From assembly GCA_035506575.1 (NCBI GenBank), contig DATJPD010000141.1, forward strand, positions 1 to 25,379: DNA of 25,379 bases, read 5' to 3'. Positions 9,255 through 14,266 of the stretch are shown piece after piece (within the stretch, counting starts at the first letter, position 1; every line of letters begins with the position of its first letter). Both the position numbers and the translations under genes were made by a program. A model generated the notes under the pieces. The model had not been told where the DNA came from. It was given only the letters and a program-made list of their open reading frames with translations, and ran no database searches. Source of the DNA: DATJPD01 sp035506575 (GTDB lineage Bacteria > Pseudomonadota > Alphaproteobacteria > CACIAM-22H2).

Positions 9255-9664
9255 CAGTTGATTCCCCGGGTGCCGCGCGCCGGCAACGCGGCGGCCGCAA
9301 CGCGCGGCACGGCGGGACGATGTTGACCAGACGGGGCAGGCTGTGACGAAGCGGGTGCCGCGGCCAGCGCCGGCGGGGCCGACGAATCGTGCGGCAACGG
9401 CAGCGTCGCGATCGTGCCGAGCTGGGCGGGCTTGGTCGGCGCGAGGTCGAGATGGCGCGAGGCCAGCGCCTGCAGCCGCGCCGGCTGGTTCAGATAGCTC
9501 CACTCGGCACGCAGCACGTGGATCGCCTCTTGCTCGGCGAGGATCGTGCGGTTGACGCGAAACAGCTCGTCTTCCTGCGCCTGGACCTCGTTCTTGAGAT
9601 GGTAGAGGCCGTAGCCCACGCAACCCGCGAGCACGATCCAGAACAATGTGGCGGGCCGGATCAC
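9254..9664 (-). CDS. ftsL: FtsL, bitopic cell-division protein
   Basis: FtsL is a small single-pass membrane protein that joins FtsB/FtsQ and activates FtsWI. The 136-residue product has a transmembrane segment at about 6-24, then a charged heptad-like stretch (HLKNEVQAQEDELFRVNRTI, 22-41) consistent with the periplasmic coiled coil, and ASRHLDLAPTKPAQL (68-82), the usual end of the conserved part. The last 45 or so residues are Ala/Pro-rich and probably disordered. Sequence conservation in this family is low, so position between rsmH and ftsI is a major part of the evidence. It starts with GTG, overlapping the rsmH stop (GTGA), and ends overlapping the ftsI ATG. Confidence 0.92.
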   Translation of the reverse strand: MIRPATLFWIVLAGCVGYGLYHLKNEVQAQEDELFRVNRTILAEQEAIHVLRAEWSYLNQPARLQALASRHLDLAPTKPAQLGTIATLPLPHDSSAPPALAAAPASSQPAPSGQHRPAVPRVAAAALPARGTRGIN

Positions 9665-10659
9665 GCGAGCGGCCCCTTCATGTCATCGAATGCCGTGCCG
9701 TCGCTGGGTACCGCGGGCCAGGCCGGCGCTTGCGTGCGCTGCGCTGCGCGCAGCCGCGCCGAGCGGGCGCGGGGATTGGCGCGGCATTCGGTCTCGCTCG
9801 GGCGGACCGCGCGGCGCGTGGCAAGGCGGAAGCTGGGCGCGCGCCGGACCGCGGCGTCCGGCCGATGCCGCGAGCCGCGCCCGGCGCCGTCGCTGCGGTC
9901 GCGCAGGAAAGCCTTCACCTCGCGATCCTCCAGCGAATGAAAAGACACCACCGCGAGCCAGCCGCCGGGTGCCAGGAGCTGCTCTGCCGCCACGAGGCCG
10001 CGCCGCAGTTCGTCGATCTCGTCGTTCACGCGGATGCGCAGGGCCTGGAAGGTGCGCGTCGCCGGGTCGATGCCGTCGGGGGAGCGGCGCACCACCTGCC
10101 GTACGACGGCGGCGAGCTCGAGCGTGCGGGCGATCGGTGCCGCCGCGCGCGCGCGGACGATGGCGCGGGCGATCCGCCGCGCCTGCCGCTCCTCGCCATA
10201 GCGCCAGATGATGTCGGCGAGCTCGGCTTCGGGGAGCTGGTTGACGAGATCGGCGGCACTCGGCCCCTCGGCGCTCATGCGCATGTCGAGCGGCCCGTCG
10301 CCGCGGAAAGAAAATCCGCGCGCGGCATCATCGATCTGGGGGGAGGAGAGTCCCAGGTCGAAGACGACGCCATGGACCACGGCAACGCCGCGCGCGGTGA
10401 GGAGCCGTGCCAGATCGCCGAAACGGCCCTCGATGAGTTCCAGTCGTCCGGGATGACGGGCCGCGATCTCGCGGCCGTGCCGGATCGCATCGGGATCGCG
10501 ATCGACGGCATAGACGCGGCAGTCGGCGGCCTGGAGCAGGGCGGCGCTGTAGCCGCCGCGCCCGAACGTGCCGTCGACGTAGAGGCCGCCGTCGCGCGGC
10601 GCGAGTGCTGCCACGACCTCGTCCACGAGCACGGGGACATGTGCCGCGGCGGCCGGCAT
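9661..10659 (-). CDS. rsmH: RsmH (MraW), 16S rRNA m4C1402 methyltransferase
   Basis: RsmH is an S-adenosylmethionine-dependent methyltransferase that N4-methylates C1402 of 16S rRNA. The 332-residue protein begins with HVPVLVDEV, the family N-terminus. It has the SAM loop YVDGTFGRGGYS (27-38), the acidic AVDRDPDAI (51-59), FDLGLSSPQID (100-110), RGFSFRGDGPLDMRM (114-128), and VSFHSLEDREVK (238-249) near the C-terminus. Glycine is replaced by Arg at residue 34 in the usual GTFGGGGH loop, a variation also accepted in alphaproteobacterial homologues. It lies one base after mraZ and overlaps ftsL by four bases. The C-terminal 80 residues are Arg/Ala-rich. Confidence 0.97.
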   Translation of the reverse strand: MPAAAAHVPVLVDEVVAALAPRDGGLYVDGTFGRGGYSAALLQAADCRVYAVDRDPDAIRHGREIAARHPGRLELIEGRFGDLARLLTARGVAVVHGVVFDLGLSSPQIDDAARGFSFRGDGPLDMRMSAEGPSAADLVNQLPEAELADIIWRYGEERQARRIARAIVRARAAAPIARTLELAAVVRQVVRRSPDGIDPATRTFQALRIRVNDEIDELRRGLVAAEQLLAPGGWLAVVSFHSLEDREVKAFLRDRSDGAGRGSRHRPDAAVRRAPSFRLATRRAVRPSETECRANPRARSARLRAAQRTQAPAWPAVPSDGTAFDDMKGPLA

Positions 10660-10660
10660 C

Positions 10661-11104
10661 TCAGCTGCTCCCGCCGGGTGTCCGCAACGAGCGGCGCGCG
10701 GCTTGGTGCGCCTTGAACGCCTGCGGATTCCAGATCTCGAAATAATTCACCTGGCCGACGATCGTGGCGCTGTCGGAAATGCCGGCATGCTCGGCCAGGT
10801 CGCGCGGCAGCACGACGCGGCCTTCGCCGTCGAACGGCAGGTGGACCATGTCGGCGGCGGAGATCAGCGCGCTGTCGACCGGCGTGGTTTCGAACACCGA
10901 GGTCGGGCTGCGGTTGGCGGCGATCTGCTCCATCAGCTCCGGCCCGCAGGCGCGGATCGCCCGGTAATCGAACCACGGAAATGCGAGGATTCCGGCCTCC
11001 GCCCCGTTCGCCTGCGCCGACAGGAGGACGCGATATTCGGCCGGGACAGAGATCCGCCCTTTCTTGTCCACCTTGAAGGTGAAGCTGCCGGTAAACGCCT
11101 TCAT
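10661..11104 (-). CDS. mraZ: MraZ, AbrB-fold transcriptional regulator of the dcw cluster
   Basis: MraZ is a DNA-binding protein known in E. coli to repress its own dcw promoter through TGGG-containing direct repeats. I choose the ATG at 11104 (147 residues). An earlier in-frame start adds ten residues, but the family N-terminus is the M-K-A-F-T-G stretch and GGGACGGAC precedes this ATG. Both half-domain DxxxR motifs are present: DKKGR (13-17, followed by ISVPAEYR) and DGEGR (92-96, followed by VVLPRDL). It is the first gene of the operon, and four TGGG boxes lie about 110-145 bases upstream, which fits autoregulation. Length is close to the 152 residues of the E. coli protein. Confidence 0.96.
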   Translation of the reverse strand: MKAFTGSFTFKVDKKGRISVPAEYRVLLSAQANGAEAGILAFPWFDYRAIRACGPELMEQIAANRSPTSVFETTPVDSALISAADMVHLPFDGEGRVVLPRDLAEHAGISDSATIVGQVNYFEIWNPQAFKAHQAARRSLRTPGGSS

Positions 11105-11130
11105 GTCCGTCCCGCCGGCCGCGCTTGGGA

Positions 11131-11149
11131 TCAAAGCTCAAGGCTTTGA
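11131..11149 (-). promoter_or_regulatory. Perfect hairpin in the mraZ leader (7-bp stem)
   Basis: TCAAAGC and GCTTTGA form a perfect seven-base inverted repeat around a five-base loop, about 27 bases upstream of the mraZ ATG. In the predicted mRNA it would fold just ahead of the ribosome-binding region. There is no T-run, so it is not an intrinsic terminator. A role in translation or mRNA stability is only inferred. Confidence 0.5.
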
Positions 11150-11154
11150 ATTAT

Positions 11155-11175
11155 TTGGGGAAAACAATCCCCCAA
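11155..11175 (-). promoter_or_regulatory. Second hairpin in the mraZ leader (6-bp G/C-rich stem)
   Basis: On the mraZ strand TTGGGG and CCCCAA pair around a nine-base T-rich loop, six bases upstream of the first leader hairpin. Together they make a tandem stem-loop 5' untranslated region in an otherwise AT-richer stretch. The loop contains TTTT but no T-run follows the stem. Function unknown. Confidence 0.45.
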
Positions 11176-11214
11176 TGTCCCTCGGGGGGGCACGCGGCCT
11201 GACGAGCCTGCACG

Positions 11215-11249
11215 TGGGACATGATGGGATATCATGGGAATTAATGGGC
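11215..11249 (-). promoter_or_regulatory. Putative MraZ operator: four TGGG boxes at 10-bp pitch
   Basis: On the plus strand TGGG occurs at 11215, 11225, 11235 and 11245, exactly one helical turn apart, as TGGGA, TGGGA, TGGGA, TGGGC with five-base spacers. MraZ of E. coli is known to bind direct TGGGN repeats separated by five bases upstream of mraZ. The spacing, motif and position here match that rule, with one box more than the three I recall for E. coli. The boxes cover the spacer and -10 region of the candidate dcw promoter, which suggests repression by promoter occlusion. Confidence 0.8.
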
Positions 11250-11254
11250 GTCAA
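11226..11254 (-). promoter_or_regulatory. Candidate sigma-70-type promoter of the dcw operon
   Basis: On the minus strand TTGACG (11254-11249) is followed after 17 bases by TATCCC (11231-11226). The -35 match is good and the -10 is poor, and ATATCC or GATATC in other registers are alternatives. Transcription would begin near 11219 and give a leader of about 115 bases. The overlap with the TGGG boxes supports this being the regulated promoter. Confidence 0.45.
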
Positions 11255-11471
11255 CAATGAACGCCAATAAATCGCTGATTTGGAACGGAATTACTCAAAA
11301 ACGGCCGCAGAACGGTGGGGGGTGCAAAGCATCGGAACAGTCGTCGGCGATTACGGCGAACGTTTGTTCTTTTTATGTTCTTGGGCGGCGACGTTGTGGT
11401 AGATGGCTCATACGCAGCCGCAAATAACTGAAATTATTTGTTTTTCAGCTATTTAGCCGCTGACCCAGCGG
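11255..11471. other. AT-richer intergenic stretch between dcw promoter and rnpB 3' end
   Basis: This stretch lies between the start region of the dcw operon and the 3' end of rnpB and shows no credible gene. It holds a perfect inverted repeat, CAAATAA (11421-11427) and TTATTTG (11434-11440), and near the rnpB end a perfect GC-rich hairpin, CCGCTG (11457-11462) and CAGCGG (11466-11471). Neither stem is followed by a clean T-run in the rnpB direction. One or both may still define the rnpB transcript end or a processing site. Confidence 0.5.
11457..11471 (-). terminator. GC-rich hairpin just after rnpB, possible transcript end
   Basis: A perfect six-base stem with a three-base loop lies immediately downstream of the RNase P RNA 3' end on the minus strand, with TTTT just before it. 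No T-run follows, so it is atypical for an intrinsic terminator. It may act as a Rho-assisted end or a 3' exonuclease barrier. Confidence 0.35.
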
Positions 11472-11866
11472 AAAATTGCCAGACGGCCTGTAAGCCGGGT
11501 TCTGTCCCGCCCGAAGACGGGGATGACCATTCCTCTGGGACGCCTGTCGCCAGGCGCCTCGCGCGACCGACCCGGGCGGCGGTCCGGAAATCGACTGCCG
11601 GTCTTGCGACCGGCGTGCCGCCCCTATTTGGTCTTGCTCCGGGTGGGGTTTGCCATGCCGCCCCCGTTACCGGGGGCGCGGTGCGCTCTTACCGCACCGT
11701 TTCACCCTTGCCGGAGGACCGAAATCCGCCGGCGGTCTGCTCTCTGTTGCACTTTCCCTGGGGTCGCCCCCGCCGGGCGTTACCCGGCACCCTTACTTCC
11801 GTGGAGCCCGGACTTTCCTCGGCGCGCAGGATGAACCTGCGCACCGCGGTCATCCGGCCGTCTGAC
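11472..11866 (-). ncRNA. rnpB: RNase P RNA (class A), the catalytic RNA of tRNA 5' maturation
   Basis: The RNA subunit of RNase P cleaves the 5' leader from pre-tRNA. On the minus strand the sequence contains the diagnostic conserved blocks: GAGGAAAGTCCGGGCTCC (11820-11803), GCAACAGAGAGCAGACCGCC, AAGGGTGAAACGGTGCGGTA, GGCAAACCCCACCCGGAGCA, and near the 3' end AGAGGAATGGTCATCC followed by ACAGAACCCGGCTTACAGGC. The closing helix P1 is clear: CAGACGGCC at the 5' end (11864-11856) pairs with GGCCGTCTG at the 3' end (11488-11480). The length of about 395 bases fits an alphaproteobacterial class A RNA. Ends are estimated from P1 and from the upstream promoter. Open reading frames in this interval are artefacts. 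Confidence 0.96.
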
Positions 11867-11872
11867 AGGCCT

Positions 11873-11901
11873 TAGGTAGGCCGCCGCCGGGCGCCTGTCA
11901 A
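11873..11901 (-). promoter_or_regulatory. Candidate rnpB promoter
   Basis: A perfect -35 hexamer TTGACA (11901-11896) is followed after exactly 17 bases by TACCTA (11878-11873). Transcription would begin around 11866, just before the first P1 base at 11864. This agrees with the RNA structure and gives support independent of the hexamer match. The promoter begins 11 bases after the amidase stop, so rnpB need not be cotranscribed with that gene. Confidence 0.6.
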
Positions 11902-11911
11902 TCGAACCGGA

Positions 11912-12664
11912 TCAACGAAACTGCCCGATGAGGGCGGCCAGTCGCGACGCGGTGTCGCCGTCGAGCCGCCCGTCGATGTTGTCCGGGCGGAAGTGCCGCT
12001 GGAAGGCGACCAGTACGCGCGTCGTGTGCGGATCGAGCACGCCCTTGGTCGGCACGTCGTAGCCCCAGGTCGCGAGCATCTGCTGGATGTCGGCGATCTT
12101 CTTGTGGCGGTCGTTCGGCCCGAAATTGAAGGTTTCGACGGCGCGGCGGCGGAAGAACCAGCCGCCGCCGAGCTTCGGCCATGCGCCGATACCGGCGCCG
12201 GCGAGCCGCTCCCAGTCGAAGAGCTCGCCCGGATCGTCCTTGCGCTCGGGTGCCACGTCGGAATGGCCGATGACGTTGCGCGGCGGAATCGGGTGGCGCG
12301 CCACGATCGCGCGCGCGAGCGATTCGAGAGCCGCCATCTGCGCGCGCGGGAATTCGCGGTAGCCGAACTCGTGGCCGGGATTGACCAGCTCGATGCCGAT
12401 CGACCGGCCGTTGATGTCGCGATGGCCGCGCCAGCACGCCACGCCCGCATGCCAGGCGCGGCGCTGCTCCTGGACAAGATGAAAGATCCGGCCGTCTTCC
12501 TCGATGACGTAATGCGCGCTCACCTTGCTGCTGGCATCGCGCAGCCGCGTGAGCGCCGCCTCGCCGGTCGGCATGCCCGTGTAATGCAGCACCAGCATGT
12601 CGATCGGCATCCCTGGCGGCCGCGCGTCGTGGTTGGGCGAGCGAAGCTCGGTGATCTTGGCCAT
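11912..12664 (-). CDS. N-acetylmuramoyl-L-alanine amidase (Amidase_2 plus peptidoglycan-binding domain), AmpD/AmiD-like
   Basis: This zinc amidase is predicted to cleave the bond between MurNAc (or anhydro-MurNAc) and L-alanine. The 250-residue protein has an Amidase_2 domain (about 20-150) with LHYTG (His27), IGIELVNPG (Glu92), GHSDVAPERKDDPG (His134, Lys142, Asp144). These correspond to the zinc ligands and catalytic Glu/Lys of AmiD/AmpD enzymes. A PG_binding_1 domain follows (about 185-248: IQQMLATWGYDVPTKGVLD, then VAFQRHFRPDNIDG and LDGDT). No signal peptide or lipobox is seen, and an in-frame stop lies at 12676-12674, only nine bases upstream of the ATG. A cytosolic, recycling-type location is therefore more likely than export. 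It sits upstream of rnpB on the same strand. AmpD proper lacks the second domain, so I leave the symbol open. Confidence 0.9.
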   Translation of the reverse strand: MAKITELRSPNHDARPPGMPIDMLVLHYTGMPTGEAALTRLRDASSKVSAHYVIEEDGRIFHLVQEQRRAWHAGVACWRGHRDINGRSIGIELVNPGHEFGYREFPRAQMAALESLARAIVARHPIPPRNVIGHSDVAPERKDDPGELFDWERLAGAGIGAWPKLGGGWFFRRRAVETFNFGPNDRHKKIADIQQMLATWGYDVPTKGVLDPHTTRVLVAFQRHFRPDNIDGRLDGDTASRLAALIGQFR

Positions 12665-12735
12665 GGACGAGTTTTAGAGCATTCGCGCATCGCTCTGGAA
12701 GCTCCTGCGCGCTCACCGTCCGGGGAATTTGCTCG

Positions 12736-14040
12736 TCAGGCCGCCTGGACCGGTTGATAGGGCAGGCGCACGGTCACGACCGTGCCGACGCCCCGCTGGC
12801 TGTGGATCTCGAGTGAGCCGCCCATCAGTTCCGTCAGCCGCTTCGTGATCGGCAGCCCGAGCCCGATGCCGATGTCGTTGCTGGGCAGCTTCGCGACCGA
12901 GCGGAGGCGGCGGACCTGTCCGAACGGCTTCATGGCGATGGGCAGGTCCTCCTGCGCCATGCCGATGCCGGTGTCGGCAATGACGAGGATCAGCAGGCCC
13001 TGCTCGCTGTCGCGCCGCACCTTCACGGTGACCTGCCCCCCGGCCGGCGTGAACTTGATCGCGTTCGTCGTGAGGTTGAGCACGATCTGCTTCAGCCGGT
13101 GCTCGTCGGTGCGGATCAGCGGCAGGCCCAGCTCGACGTCCACGACGAGCTTCACGCCCGCGCGGCTGGCCTGGTCCTCGATCATGATGAGGCTCGTGCG
13201 CACCGCAGCCGCAGGGTCGACCGCGCGCATCTCCAACCGGAATTCGGGAGATTCCACCCGCGCCATGTCGAGGACGTCGTTGATCAGCCGCTGCAGGTAA
13301 ATCGCCGAACCGTGGATGTCGGCCGCGTATTCGCCGTATTTCGCATCGCCCAGCGGGCCGAAGGTCTGGTTTTTCAGGATTTCGGAAAATCCGACGATGG
13401 CGTTGAGCGGCGTACGCAGCTCGTGATTGATGCTCGCGAAGAACTCCATCTTCTCGTCACCGCTCGCGCGCGCCTGCCGCAGATCCTCGGCAAGGCAGGT
13501 CTCGGCGTCGCGGAGCACGCCGATCGCATCCTCGAGCTTCGCCGTGCGCTCCGCCACCGCCTGCGTGAGCCGCTCGTTCTGCCGCGCCAAGGCCCGCTCG
13601 GACGCGATGATCCGCGCCTGATTGCGCACGCGCAGGCGCAGTTCCGTCTCGTCGATCGGCTTGCTGACGAAATCGGCGGCACCGCGGCGGTAGGCTTCGG
13701 TGCGGATCTCGCGGCCTTCGATTCCGGACAGGAAGATCGCGGCGAAGCGGCGGTCCGCACACGCGCTCAGCCGGTCGAGGACCGCGAACCCGTCGAGCAC
13801 CGGCATCGAGATGTCGAGCACGACGATGTCGGGGCGCATCTGCCGGAACAGGCGCTCTGCGTCCTGCGGCTCGGTCGTGCCATGAATCGCGGCGTAGCCG
13901 TCCTTCGCCAACAGCGCCTTGACGGCGCGCACGGTGAAGGCCTGATCGTCGATCAGCAGGAGGCGCGCGTCTTCCGGCCGGGCATCGACCGGCAGACGCG
14001 AAGGATCAGATGCACCCGCAGATGAAATCGCACGGTTCAT
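12736..14040 (-). CDS. Response-regulator/histidine-kinase fusion (REC-HisKA-HATPase), soluble
   Basis: A 434-residue signalling protein with an N-terminal receiver domain (about 26-140): acidic pair Asp31-Asp32, phosphoacceptor Asp76 in LDISMP, Ser105 and Lys127 in SKP. A coiled-coil linker (about 140-195) follows, then a HisKA dimerisation domain with His206 in INHELRTPL, and a HATPase_c domain with NLTTNAIKF, DTGIGM and GIGLGLPI boxes. No membrane segment is present, so it is predicted to be cytoplasmic. All catalytic residues look intact. It is encoded divergently from a membrane triple-PAS kinase 226 bases away, so the receiver may be the target of that kinase in a relay. No DNA-binding or output domain is present, and the final output protein is not in this window. 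Confidence 0.92.
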   Translation of the reverse strand: MNRAISSAGASDPSRLPVDARPEDARLLLIDDQAFTVRAVKALLAKDGYAAIHGTTEPQDAERLFRQMRPDIVVLDISMPVLDGFAVLDRLSACADRRFAAIFLSGIEGREIRTEAYRRGAADFVSKPIDETELRLRVRNQARIIASERALARQNERLTQAVAERTAKLEDAIGVLRDAETCLAEDLRQARASGDEKMEFFASINHELRTPLNAIVGFSEILKNQTFGPLGDAKYGEYAADIHGSAIYLQRLINDVLDMARVESPEFRLEMRAVDPAAAVRTSLIMIEDQASRAGVKLVVDVELGLPLIRTDEHRLKQIVLNLTTNAIKFTPAGGQVTVKVRRDSEQGLLILVIADTGIGMAQEDLPIAMKPFGQVRRLRSVAKLPSNDIGIGLGLPITKRLTELMGGSLEIHSQRGVGTVVTVRLPYQPVQAA

Positions 14041-14266
14041 CGTTCATGGCTCGAAGTTCACTGACGCATCGAGTCTCGACGCAAAATAAAATTACGCGCG
14101 AGAGGTGAAGGTCGCGTTAAGCGGCCGGACCTCCCAGCCTTGTGACCGGCCATGTACCCGAAGCGGCGTTTTTGCTAGCTTTTACGTCCGTTGAGTCGAC
14201 GGCAAATCTTTTAAATACGCGCTAATTTGATGCTATCTCGCGTCGCGCGCGACAGGGGTTTCAGGG
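14041..14266. promoter_or_regulatory. Divergent promoter region between two kinase genes
   Basis: These 226 bases must hold the promoters of both signalling genes. Visible elements are a perfect 12-base palindrome GTCGCGCGCGAC (14242-14253) close to the plus-strand start, and an AT-rich patch with TTAA-N7-CTAA (14211-14225). The latter is one mismatch from the alphaproteobacterial CtrA box TTAA-N7-TTAA. I could not identify convincing -35/-10 pairs. Confidence 0.4.

Noticed and set aside
6924..9326. 800-codon plus-strand open frame opposite murE and ftsI
   Set aside because: Antisense shadow of two conserved genes with biased Arg/Ala/Val composition and no recognisable motif.
9255..9623. N-terminal extension of ftsI to 9623
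   Set aside because: It lies inside ftsL in another frame. The ATG at 9254 overlaps the ftsL stop and gives a normal class B PBP N-terminus with its membrane anchor.
11438..11875. Plus-strand open frame of 145 codons
   Set aside because: It is the antisense strand of RNase P RNA, whose conserved blocks and P1 pairing explain the sequence.
14071..14197. Two GANTC (CcrM) sites in the divergent kinase promoter region
   Set aside because: The motif is expected about once per 256 bases, so two in this region carry no weight by themselves.
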